Below, piece by piece: positions 20,431-31,142 of a stretch of 41,082 nt of DNA. Under the pieces are notes generated by a model. That model had not been told where the DNA came from. It saw only the letters and a program-made list of their open reading frames with translations, and ran no database searches. A program made the translations under genes and the position numbers. The DNA comes from Gnetum montanum. Its lineage: Eukaryota > Streptophyta > Gnetopsida > Gnetales > Gnetaceae. Positions within the stretch are counted from its first letter, which is position 1, and each line of letters starts with the position of its first letter. The stretch covers positions 321,867 to 362,948 of the forward strand of contig MNCI01004648.1 of the NCBI GenBank assembly GCA_015680685.1, in the 5' to 3' direction.

Positions 20431-21542
20431 TTGGATTTTTTTCCCAACAATGTCTAGTGTAGTTCCCATAACTCTTAGCATGGTCCCACAAAGCCAATGT
20501 TGGAGTGGTTGGGGTTTTGTCTTTTTAGCTAGGCCAGTGTTACTTCAATAATTCTAGTGTTGATGCTACAAGGCTAGCATAGTTGGGTGAAGCTAGTGTA
20601 GTTGAAAAATTCCATTTACTATTTATGGTATTCAAGGTAGTTTTAATGGCCCTGGTGCATCAAAACTTATAAAAATGGAGAACTATGTTGGAAATGATGG
20701 CCTAGCACACCTGCAAATTACACCAATTTTTCAATAATCATGGTAGAAATTTGTAGCCACATATTAGTAACCATATAGCCTATAAAAAATAAAACTAAAC
20801 ACATTGAATAGGTTCCATGAAAAATTATTTACCTAGCAAATTTTCTTAGTTTCACACCTTTTGCAACCTTGAGCACTTGAGAACCTTTGGCATTTTATGA
20901 GACTTTTAGAACAAATTGGCAACTACCTAGGCATTTGGAGACTCTTAGTGTAGTACCATTGCAACAAAAGTTCAAGCACATTCTTTACCCCTTGGTAACC
21001 ATCATTGCAAATCCAAGTTGAAAACTAGCAAGGAGTTTTGATGATTGAAGTTGGAAAGTACCTAGATCATGGGGCTGATTGCAAAACATAGCTTGCCAAT
21101 TTCAATAGGCTTCAAGCTTCATTTGAGCAACTCCCTATGCATTTAGGCACACAATTTGTACACATTTTTGAACTCTTTAGTTTAAATATTTTATTTTTAT
21201 AATAAAGCTTGCAATTCTTTTGTTGTGTAAATTCATTTACAATTTATGTTTGTGCATTTTCTTAATGTAGGTCTACAACTTTTATTTAAATTGTTTACAC
21301 TTCCTAAGTCCCTGGGTGATTGACAAGACCATCCAGGGTACCTTGGATCCTCCTTTTCAAAGGTCCTTGGGATCTAAGGTTAGATTGTTTCACTTGGAAT
21401 TTTTAGTTTTCTAGTAATCAAAATTTTCAAGTGTTACAACACTAGTTTTTAAAAATCTATAGGTGTCTCATCAATGGGTTTTAAAAGGAAAATAAAGGTG
21501 AGTATTTACTCTAGAAAAGACCCACTTGTAAATCCATGGTGG
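20431..21542. other. Repeat-derived stretch ending in an LTR-like tail
   Basis: The left part repeats phrases of the 16-18 kb repeat. The right part (about 21180-21470) resembles the right end of the LTR-like region at 32930-33250. Shared features are an ATAAAG[CT]TTG[CT]A[AG]TTCTTTT block, then ...CC[CT][TA]GATCC, then GGATCT...TTTCACAT/CTTG, and a final TCTCAT[CT]. I infer two diverged copies of one long terminal repeat family different from the TGATGA family. Confidence 0.4.
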
Positions 21543-22364
21543 TGATGAGTGACGAGGTACCCCCACACTCAACCATATGAATACAAGCGTTTCACGCATG
21601 ATCCAGTCAAATTCCAAGGACTAAGTGCATATACGCCTTTGTGGAACGATAACGGGTTGATTAATCATTGTCTTATCAAACTTACTTGTATGTCACGGTT
21701 TTATGGTTAAGTAAGTTTGAGACATATGATTGTTATGGCTTTTATGTGTTTTATATCCTACGCTAATAAGGAGGGGAGAGAGAAATGACTAAGTAACTAA
21801 TCTAATTTCACTATTCATTAACTAAGTTCTAAGTACTCCTAACACCAGTATTCGTTCCAACTTGTCATACACATCCTGAACCAGTGCAATGCTCTTGGGA
21901 TTACCAAATGCTAATCGTTACTGGGTTACCAAGTGCTACACGCATGCTCAAAGTGGTTGTATTGAGTGTATTTAACTAAGAGAGTTGTAGGGTGAGAGAA
22001 ATCATTAATTAACTATAAAAACATTAAATAATAATTAACACTAATTAATCTATTATGTATGCTGCAAGGTTTATCATAAAGTTCATCTTTATTGCCATAC
22101 ATAAAGTGTGCTCAGGTACACCATGCTCGAATAAAGATCCATTCACTCTATGACTCCTACTGTAGGCACACAAAAATAATTCTAACTCTGGAGGGAAAAA
22201 TTGGCAAGAGTTTGGATAAGGGACTAAATTCTAACTGTTGAAACCAAGGGCGCCGCATCTTATTTATAGATAAGAAGATAGGTCACAATATCGGGTATCC
22301 GATATCACATGGTTGATCCGACATCGCGGACATGATATTGCATACATGATATTGCGGTTCATCA
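21543..22364 (-). repeat. Solo LTR (TGATGA family) with perfect GGTGG target duplication
   Basis: The 822-bp sequence starts TGATGAGTGACGAGGTACCC and ends GCGGTTCATCA, the reverse complement of the family LTR. It is flanked by GGTGG at 21538-21542 and 22365-22369. No internal element sequence is attached, so this is a solo LTR left by recombination between two LTRs. On the minus strand its U3 holds several GATAT[CT]G-type palindromes and a TATAAATAAG box near 22262-22271. It groups with the 36835-37567 copy by a shared central segment (around ACTTACTT...GGTTAAGTAAGTTTGAG). Confidence 0.9.
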
Positions 22365-22369
22365 GGTGG

Positions 22370-23400
22370 GTTGGCATTATATGTGGCTGAGCTAAGATTA
22401 TCTCCTAGTGATGATAAATGTTTTATTTCATACGACACTTGATTGGTCTTCCACTTGTGTAATTTTTGAGTCTTCATTCTTCAAGGTGTGACATTGGTAA
22501 AATCTATTGATTCACTATAATTGTACCCATGTTTTATTGTTGGTTGTATAATCACTCTTCTATCATCTTAATCCTTCTTTTCTAGCCTTGGGTTCATGGA
22601 ATTACATAAACTGATGAATCAACTTATTTTCCATGACCCACGATGTCATTTGAGGTAAGTTTATAATGATCTTATTTTCTTGTTCATTGTATGCCTTTAA
22701 AGGTTATTTTTTGATGATTTCACCATGTTACGTATCTTGTATGGTGGTTCAATGATAGAAAATGATAAGCAGAAGGTAGGATGGATAAATTTGGATAATT
22801 CCCCTTGTTGCGAGGATGCTTAGAAGCATTTCTATGTTAGCATAGGGGTGTTGATGCTCCTACTCTAGCATACCTCTTATGCTAATGATTCACTATATAT
22901 AGTGGGAAAGGTCCAAATCATATCTAACACTTTGCTATTTTTTTATTTTTTTCCTTTACTCTAGTTTATTAAAATAAGAAAAACTCTACTAGATTTTTCA
23001 TCCTATAAGAATGTTGTTAATATTTTTCCATGCATTCTTCTTAGGTCTTCCTATTCTTGGTGTTCTAGCTATGGTTCAATCTTTGTATCTTGTAAGTAGT
23101 CATGGGGGATAGACATTACTTTGGGTATGCATTTGATGTATTTTTTAGTTAATTAAATATTTCTACCTTATTCATATTTTCCCATGCATGTCATATTTCA
23201 ATAATTATGATGACATTTTCTCAACTATTTTCCAAGGATTGTATTTATTATTATTCTTGCATGCAACTTTTGCAATGATAGTATGATTCCTAAGAAAAAC
23301 TCACTTAATTTTTAGTAGATTTCACAACTAATTATGTTTGGTTGATTATAATCCAAGCTTCATAGACTAAGAAGGACTAAGTTTAAACAATCTTAGGCCT
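22370..23400. other. AT-rich non-coding stretch
   Basis: No gene recognised. It is T-rich in places, with no repeats apart from simple A/T runs. Confidence 0.4.
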
Positions 23401-25990
23401 TTATCTATGGACCTTTGTGAGAACCACTAGTTGTTGAGGATGAAGAAGGAGAAGAGCTTAGATCACCTAATCTAGAACTTGCAGGTCCTATTTCAAAGCC
23501 CATACGTTTTGCATGAGAAAGACCTCCACCTAGAAGAAAATTAGAAGATAGGTAGTCACATTCTCAATCTTTGATTGAGCATGTGCACAACAATAGGTGA
23601 CTAAACAAGTGCTAGAAGAACTGACAAAAGAGAATGAAGAAGATACAGATGACATCCAAGAGGGTATGGATGCTCACGATGTCTAATAGTGATCCATTTA
23701 TGAAGAAAAAACTATCATTAGTTCCTTGCGCATGGTCCTCCCATGTTGAAGGAGTCATTGTAGTGGGCTTCTATGACTACATCACCCAACCTTTCATATG
23801 GTATTACTATGAGGTAGAGAAATTCTACCAAAATATTTTTGTTAATGGTACAATGACTTTCGTTGTTTGAGTTTCCATGGGCAATCTCATGGGCTACAAG
23901 ATTTTCAAAAAAACCAACAAATAATTGGTGGACATAGATCCAAAAGATTGAGCTCAAGCTCAGGTTAAGGATCATACTAGAGGTCTTCAATATCAATAAA
24001 GCTATAAAGTTATCAAAGCTTTCCTTGCTCCAAAATGCTATTAGATAAATCATCACCCATAACTTTGTACCCACCAAACAACCATCAAGTATCTCTACTT
24101 GGAGGGCTAAGGTTGTGGCTATGATGAGGGGGAAGCATGCCATCAATATTTTAGATTTCCTCTATAAGAGCCTAATTTAGAAAATTGAAGACATGACCAA
24201 AGATAAGAGAAAGATCTATACATTTCAAGGGTTAATCTGAAAACTCTACAAACCGATAATTATAGTCACTTATGTGGGAAGATCTTCCAAAATATCAAGA
24301 ATGATAGACTTGGAGAACATTATGGTGGTGGCTTTAAGATGGTGTTTTAAGGTTGTTCAAGCTATACCTGACTCAGAGGATGAGATTTCCTCCATAGAGA
24401 TATCCCATATCCAACCTTCAGACTAGCTCCATCAGCACCAATTGAGAGTATCAACCATACCTCAAGCATCTCAATGAACATAGGTGCATTTACCTAGTAG
24501 ATTTATTTTCCAATGTCCTAGTTTTTACATCAACTAAAGCTATAACCTCTTCTTGGTGATGGTTATTGACATATAATGCACATCGATGATGAGGGATAGG
24601 TTACCACAATTCACATTAAAGGATCACAAGACTTTGACAATAATTTCTTATAAATGATGAAAGATATTATGGATGGTGAAGTGATAATGAAGGAACTTTT
24701 TTAGTTTTCTTCCCCACTATTGAATGATCAACCCATGGCTCATTTTGATGCTCCTATTTAGTCCCACATTCATGTGTATTCATGTAGTGTTCCATCATCA
24801 CATTGATCAAGGAGTAGCATGCATAACATCGATTAAGAAGAACAAGTTCATGTATGTACTAATCAACCTAGGACTAGTTGTTGGGTGAAGGAAAAATAAA
24901 GAGTTGATCTTAGAAATGAGTTGTTACTAAGAAACATTGATAGCATAGTGGAGATGAAACTTGTTAAGTTAGAAGTTGTTGATGTTAATAGAACAATTTA
25001 TCTATGAGAGTTGTGGAGAAGCCAGGTTGAGGTATGATGGTTACATGAAGAATTGGAATATCTCATACCATTAGTATTTTCACATTTTACAATTACTTTA
25101 AAGGTGAAGATTGAGCACTTGTAGGTTAAACTATTTCACATGTGCTATGTTGGTAAAGAAGTTATATTTAGGAAAGATGGCTTGAAATGCCAAATCATAA
25201 TGTTAAAGAATTAGTTCCAAGAATTGAAAAGAATGAACAAAGAGAATGAGAAATAAGTACTTTCTCTTTCTCACTAGGTTTGAAGGTTAAAGGATGAAAG
25301 TTAAATCATGGTCTAATTTTGGAATAGGTACCTTCACATAAAAAAAATAGTGTTGAAACTTGTAGTGGGAGACAACAAATAAGACTACTAAGGAAACCAA
25401 TGAGCTTAGGAAGATCAATTTAATTAAGAAAGTAAACTTGGATATCAAGCTATGTAGAATGCACAAAATTGTAGCTTTGTTGAATGAATAAGTAATTAGG
25501 GAGAGTTGAGAGATGAAGAAAAAGTTTGACACCTTGCACACCAAACTCCAACAAGTGACCACAAGCGAGCCAATGCTATTCTTTACCACAAAGCAGCTAT
25601 TTTTGTTCTTGAGAGGAGACTCAAGGAAGTTGAAGAGGAGCTCAAGTTAAATAGAAGAGGTATAACTATATGGTCTAAAATTTTGTAGGTAGACCATGTG
25701 CAAAAATATAAGAGAAAATTTATCAATTGGTGATCAAACTAGATGTAGCCTAGTGCAAGCTCTTGTATGAGAAAAGGAGTCAAGGATAATTCCAAGTGGA
25801 TGCTGAAAAATGATAACAAGCACTCTTACAATAGTAGGGGCTGATGCATGAGTAAATCTAATAGCTCTAAGAAAAGGTGACAGACCTAGAAGCATAACTT
25901 CAGAGATTTCATATGTCTACATCTAGCTCCTTTAGCTTCTTTCCATATCAAGTAGATATGTCAAGGAGATTCTTCTCTTAGCCACCATCC
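23400..25990 (+). pseudogene. Decayed retroelement ORF, unidentified
   Basis: Several linked frames on the plus strand look protein-derived but are broken by stops and frameshifts. An acidic N-terminal piece (VVEDEEGEELRSPNLELAGP, about 23420) is followed by a piece containing VEGVIVVGFYDYITQPFIWY (about 23740-23800). Next comes WRAKVVAMMRGKHAINILDF with YTFQGLI and SEDEISSIEISHIQPS (about 24090-24420). The final part (about 25560-25900) is charged and helical (AAIFVLERRLKEVEEELKL), coiled-coil-like. The order, globular part then acidic part then coiled coil, parallels ORF2 of the 4211-13356 element, but no motif identifies it. No reverse transcriptase was seen. Confidence 0.4.
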
Positions 25991-26850
25991 CTTGGAACAT
26001 CTAGATGAGGTGTCTTGTACTCTATTATAATATAGTCATGATCTCTAAATATGGCCATTGTATTCTCTACATTGTTCATGTAATATGTCTAGTTCTAGTC
26101 TTATATTTTGGGCTTTAAAGTTATGGAACTAGCTTTACTTAGTTTTGGAGGTATGATGAGTCTTCCAATGGCATTTTGTAAGTGATTTGTATGTCCTAGA
26201 TTTAGGATGCATCTTATGCAGTTAGTGTTTATGATTTCCATGCACATGATTAATTTTTTTGTCTCACAAGTTTGCATCCTTGTCTTCCAATTTATAGTCA
26301 TAGATTTGGAGCATGTTTTCAGCATTTTGAGTAGTTTCTAGCTTCATTTAGAGATCCTCAGAACTGTCCAACATGTTCATAGGTATTCCAGATTTCATTT
26401 GGAAAAATCAAGGTAAAGTGTTGGTGGCAAGGATTCATCAACTTGACTCTAGCCACTGCATAAGCAAAGAGGCACTGATGCACTCCACTTGGTGTCCTGG
26501 TTTGGATGATTTAACTTCTCCACCTCCACTAGTATCTTCTAGGATGTTTCAACTATGTTGATGCACCTTCGTTGATGTTTGGACACTAGCAAACCCTTAT
26601 TGTTATGTTGCAAAAACTATGAGTACCTAGGACAAGTTGCATATGAAGGGAGGAATTTGATTCCAAGAATATTTCCTTGGGCTTTTAGCATCCAATTTCA
26701 TGTAAAGAGCTCATCCTTTCTTGGGTAAGTGATTCCTTTCCTATTTTACATGTGTTCTAACTCATCATTTTCACAAGTATGATGAGACTTTATCAGAGTG
26801 CTACCTTGCTTACATAGCCTTGAACCATTTGGTTATTTGGATGAGAGGCC

Positions 26851-26990
26851 ATTACCAGTCATATTTCGGTAATGCTAACTTTGTCCATAACGTTGACTAA
26901 CGTCAACTTTCTCAATAGGCTATTACCAGTCATATTTCAGTAACGCCAACTTTGTCCATAACGCTGACTAACGTTGACGTGTTATAAAAG
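26851..26990. repeat. 71-bp tandem duplication rich in TTGAC/GTCAA motifs
   Basis: ATTACCAGTCATATTTC begins both copies (26851 and 26922), and both contain AACTTTGTCCATAACG followed by TGACTAACGT. The first copy contains GTTGACTAACGTCAAC, which is nearly palindromic. TTGAC is the core of plant WRKY-factor W-boxes, but no adjacent gene is recognised, so a regulatory role is speculative. Confidence 0.75.
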
Positions 26991-27087
26991 GTTACATTAT
27001 GTTATGAAAGGTTACATCCGTCACAAAATAGAAATATGTTTAAAAAGGTTGCATAATACATGGAGGAAAGAGGCCTACCTGCTGCAT

Positions 27088-27175
27088 CATTACCTCTGAA
27101 CACTAACGTTTTTTAGCATCAAGATAATCAAGTTCATCACCCCCATTATATCTGAACACCAATGTTTTTTAGCAT
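27088..27175. repeat. Imperfect direct repeat, 54-bp offset
   Basis: CATTA[CT][CA]TCTGAACAC followed by [TC]AA[CT]GTTTTTTAGCATC occurs at 27088 and again at about 27142. It lies in non-coding DNA. Confidence 0.65.
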
Positions 27176-27684
27176 CCACTTCATGGCCAAGCTAACCTAT
27201 CATCGTCTTCTTCCTTTTAAGTTTGGTATATAAGTTACAAACTTGGACTTTTTCAGTTTTGTGAATTTAATTAAATCTCATATTTGAATCACATTTTCTC
27301 CTTGATACCATTGCTATCCCTTTTCCCCACCTTATGATTCTTTTTATTTTGTCCCTTTTTTTCCTGGCTGCCTACCCTGCATTTCAGCACTCTTGAATTT
27401 GATTTAAAAATCCCTAAACCTTTGTGTTTGGGAATTTTGGCAGGTATCATAATGGGTAAGGTAACACTGGATTAAAAACGCTTTAGTCCTGAAACTCCTA
27501 CGCACTCGGAGCTCTTTGTAGGCTTTAAGGAATAGATAGCAGTCATAAACACCCTTTCAAGTACATAAAACAAAGGGTATAAAAATTGGAGTAGCACCCC
27601 TATTCATGACTTTGAAAAGGGCACACACTTTAAAATTGTATTTGCATGGGATGGAGGAATTCTACAGCAGTGTCGAAACCGTCT

Positions 27685-27748
27685 CACCATAAAAAAAATA
27701 AAAACAAAACACTGTCTCACCCTAAAAAAAATAAAAACAAAACACTCC
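27685..27748. repeat. Short tandem duplication with A-rich unit
   Basis: Two copies of CTCACC[AC]TAAAAAAAATAA followed by AAACAAAACACT lie side by side, offset by about 32 bp. No function is implied. Confidence 0.75.
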
Positions 27749-28019
27749 GAAACACTTCGATGATTAATATGTCTACTTTATTTGATTGTTGTTCTTCATG
27801 CCAAGCTGCCGCTGTTGAGACTAGAATCGTATAGCATATGATCATTGACGTCACAAACCACAGAATATGTATGTAATATTTTTTCTTTAAATGTTAATCT
27901 AAGCGTTGATTTCTAATAATAATAAGGCTCTTGTTAATATTAGCCCAATCAAAGCCACATTAGTATTAGTAGTACTGCTTCTACGGTTGTCGCCCTGGTG
28001 ATAATAATTTAAAAGAATC

Positions 28020-28740
28020 TTCTACATGGGTTCCTTGCAAGCCTTCACAATATCATTGTCTTCCAATCCCACCGCCCGCAAAACCAGTCGCAGCCATTGC
28101 GTGCATGGTTTCACAGTATTTCTGCAGCACGTTTCACCAGCGGCGTTTCACCACTCCGCTGGCTGATCTGGCCACTTTAAGCAGTCGTGCCTCTGAGCTG
28201 GCATGGTGTCCAAGAGGTAAAACTCGCGGATGGTATTGTGGAGTAGGTCCGTGATGCCACCGTGAGCATGCAATCTGTGGTGGAATTCTGGAGGCATGGC
28301 CAGGAAAGTGCGTGAAATTTGATGCATCTGAGCAATGAGCTCTGCGTATTGATAGATTTCAAACATTAAATAATATATATGGTGTTTTTCATTATCAATA
28401 TTATTTTTATATTATTTTCTTTTTCACTTATTTAATTTTATCTTAAAAATTCATTTGATTTACATTTTTATTTTAGAATAAAAATAACAATTAGTGCATA
28501 TGCTAACTTATTAAGGTTGAATGATAATTTACCCCATTATCTATCTCCTTGCCAATGTAATCTTCTCCTATATACTTTGACTTTGCTGCAGCAAGTGATA
28601 TATATCAGAGCATATCCTTTGAATACATGTCTCAAGGTATCACATATTTGATTGAACTCCTTGAGATGTGACAAACCAAGTGAATTGCATCGTAATTGCC
28701 TAGAGTTTCCCTCTATACGAAACTGGAGTGCCATTCTAGG
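28020..28740 (-). pseudogene. Fragment resembling a 2-oxoglutarate/Fe(II)-dependent dioxygenase (N-terminal domain)
   Basis: On the minus strand an exon-like piece at about 28576-28734 reads LKEFNQICDTLRHVFKGYAL and IYIT. This resembles the start of the DIOX_N domain (L..F...C..LR...KGYG...I.NHGV). After an AT-rich gap, a second piece from 28341 downwards begins after a CAG acceptor. It reads ELIAQMHQISRTFLAMPPEF, fitting HGV..ELI..M...SR.FFALP.EEK of the same domain, then MPAQRHDCLKWPDQPAEW, fitting the W.P..WP..P..FR segment. Beyond a TGA, shifting frames give LQKYCETMHAMA and LRAVGLEDNDIV, like the helix and SLGL turn before the catalytic domain. The catalytic HxD...H domain is absent. GC and CpG content are higher than around it. 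Splice sites are not resolved. I call it a broken or partial gene; the exact enzyme is unknown. Confidence 0.5.
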
Positions 28741-29450
28741 GTACAAACAAAAATGAAGGGACATTAATTAGGCTAACCTCTTAGATAATGTCTTATTTAT
28801 CCGTGTTAGTGTGACAGCCAAAGAAAACTCAATGGCTTTCCTTGGTGGTGAAAGCACAAATTACTGTTTCTACATCAGCATACGATGTCCTCCTATTGTT
28901 GTCGTGCCGATATAATGTGAATGGTTCCCGTGCTTTTCTATTCCCAATTATAGGCTTCTGTCAATAATGACTCTATGGCCAGTTCGGTCAGAACATTGTC
29001 GGCCAATCCAAAAATTTCTGGCCATTCGTTGGTATGATACTATGGTTTAAGTTCATTTACATATGAAAAGAAAAGGTGACAGTTTACCTACTGCGGTTAG
29101 ACAAAAGAGTCCTTGGGGTTTGGATTTCTTTTTCTCCATCATTATCCTAAACGTAATTCATCGAACGAACCCAAATAAGATTTGGTACATGTGTAATTAA
29201 CAAAAATAGCACGCAACCACCCTTTCTTAAATAGCATGCAACAACCACCCTTTCATAGGCAAGGTGAGAGGATATTCTTAGCATAAGTGGCATATTGGAA
29301 TCTTGTTATGTTATATGACTTGTATCGAAATTTTTGTAGCCAACTTAACATTGACATTGCCATTTATATTTCATGAATTTTATTTTATTTTTGAGGAAAG
29401 ATAATTCATGGTTAGTAGCATAAGCTCTACTTACATCCACTAACTAACAA
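28741..29450. other. Non-coding flank of the dioxygenase-like fragment
   Basis: No gene is recognised. Relative to the minus-strand fragment it is the upstream side and could include its former promoter. CpG content is moderate around 28880-29040. Confidence 0.3.
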
Positions 29451-29603
29451 GGGTCCTACCACAAGGCTATTCAACTAGAGGCAAGAATCAAACCTAGAGA
29501 TCAGTGTCCTGACCACTTACCTTAGGGTCTTATCACAAGGTTACTCCACTAGAGGCAAGAATCAAAAACCCAGAGATCAAGTGTCCTGACCACTTACCTG
29601 ACA
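29451..29603. repeat. Tandem duplication of about 75 bp
   Basis: GGGTC[CT]TA[CT]CACAAGG is followed by CTAGAGGCAAGAATCAAA and GTCCTGACCACTTACCT in both copies (29451-29524 and 29525-29603), with a few substitutions and small insertions in the second. Confidence 0.85.
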
Positions 29604-29681
29604 CCCTAGAAAAATGCTGATAAAAGCATAGAGTGAGTGAAATTTTATATAAGATAAGTTACATGTGGTTTTTTTTGGTCT

Positions 29682-31047
29682 ATGACAAATGGTGTGAAAT
29701 TTTGGGATGATTCAGAAGGAGAATTGGATCGAGTAGTGTTCATTTGTGAGGATGCAAGGGTTATGCTCACTGTTAATCTATGGCCAGAAGCAGGATTGGT
29801 TAATGGTGCATTGGGAGTCACTAAGAAAATAATATATAGTCCACGCTGTCAACCTCCACAGTTGCCATTGTATGTTATCATTGAGTTTGACTCTTATATT
29901 GGAGTATCGTATGATAATGAACATCCTCGAAAAGTACCCATTCCACCAATCATATTTGGAGGATCTCGCCAACTACCACTTAGATTAGCATGGGCTTTAA
30001 CGATACATAAGTCATAGGGAATGACATTGGAGAAAGCGTGTATAGATGTTGGTAGCAAGGAAACAACAGGTCTTACATTTGTGGCACTATCTTGAGTGAG
30101 GAGTATTGACAGTTTGAAGATATTCCCTCCGATCTCTAAATAAAGATATATCAAGATATTTAAGGCTTCGCACCTTCAAAGTTGATGAGTGGCAAGGTAC
30201 CCCTACACTCAACCATACGAATATGAGCGTTCACACGCGCGATCCGGTTGAACTCCGCAGACGGATTAGTTGTGGCACCTAGATCGTTAACCTTAGGTCG
30301 CAGTTTGCTGTCTTCCCACCTGGACTAGTACTATATTTTTCACGTGTGATTTAGTCCAGAGTGAGGTGTATGATGTGTTCTAACCTAATGCCACTCTTGA
30401 AAGCAGTGGAAAATAATATTAACTATGCTAAGATAGGAGGGAAAGGGTAAGAAAATCTAATCTAGCCTAAGTGCGATGAGCATCCGATTCCTTGATCAAC
30501 CGTACATATCTGGGACCTCGTGCATGACTACCACTGGGATTACCAAGCATAGATCCTAGGTACGCCACTGGGATACCAAGTAGTCATACTGAAATGCTCG
30601 TAATCAAATTGTACTCATTCCGCGTTCTAAGAGTTTAAGGGTGAGAGAGAAAATAGTAAATAACATTAAATAAATAAATAACAAAGTGAATGCTGCAATG
30701 ATGAAGTAATCTCGATCTTTATTGCTGGTCATGTGCGTGTCCAAGTACATCACACTCGAATAAAGAATGCTGTACAATTACATTCACCACACTGCGGGCA
30801 GACACTGGAAAATAATCTATCTCTGGAAGGATCAAACTGCTAGAGCTTCGCTACTTCTAACTCCTATTTGAAAAATTGGGAAAGATGCTTGTTATTTATA
30901 GACGTTGCGGTGGACTGCGATATCACATACGCGATATCGCGGGGGATGCAATATTGCAGCGGACGCGATATCACGGCCCATGCAATATCGCATCCCATCA
31001 AAAGTAGATTGGATGAAGAGCAACGCATTAAATCTAATGAAGAATGA
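29682..31047 (+). pseudogene. PIF1-type DNA helicase C-terminal fragment, split by a solo LTR
   Basis: The frame at 29682-30182 encodes the C-terminal part of a PIF1-family superfamily-1B helicase: ARVMLTVNLWPEAGLVNGAL, then VPIPPI, RQLPLRLAWALTIHKS followed by a stop where Gln is expected, GMTLEKA, TGLTFVALS then a stop where Arg is expected, VRSID. These correspond to motif V (TIHKSQG) and motif VI (VALSRVRS). The Walker A and B part is absent. The LTR at 30183-31000 interrupts it. Skipping the LTR and one AAAGT copy, the frame continues to RLDEEQRIKSNEE and TGA at 31045-31047. Three premature stops also exist, so it was or became a pseudogene. PIF1 helicases unwind DNA in genome maintenance and also occur as the helicase half of Helitrons. 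No Rep domain is visible here. Confidence 0.8.
30183..31000 (-). repeat. Solo LTR (TGATGA family) with perfect AAAGT target duplication
   Basis: The 818-bp sequence starts TGATGAGTGGCAAGGTACCC and ends CATCCCATCA, in reverse orientation. AAAGT flanks it at 30178-30182 and 31001-31005. It is the best-preserved relative of the LTRs of the 4211-13356 element: the reverse complement contains CCTCACTCTGGACTAAATCA and GTGCCACAACTAATCC. U3 retains several GCGATATCGC-type palindromes with intact CpGs, and TATAAATAAC lies near 30895. More CpGs survive here than in the 4211-13356 LTRs, which suggests a younger insertion. Confidence 0.92.
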
Positions 31048-31142
31048 TCTCATTCTTATAATCATTCAATAAAGCATTCCTTGGTCTTATAATATTTTTA
31101 TCTGTTATGTTTAAATCATCGCTGCAGCAGACAAGTGGCGAT

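Larger units (their letters stand above)
26000..27650. other. Non-coding stretch with small local duplications
   Basis: No gene recognised; a 62-codon frame at 26373-26561 (+) matches nothing I know. It contains the duplications at 26851-26990 and 27088-27175. From about 26850 to 27130 CpG is more frequent than in the surrounding repeats. Confidence 0.4.

Noticed and set aside
28148-28362. Second overlapping minus-strand frame (61 codons) as a separate gene
   Set aside because: It is a shadow of the dioxygenase-like frame in another phase.
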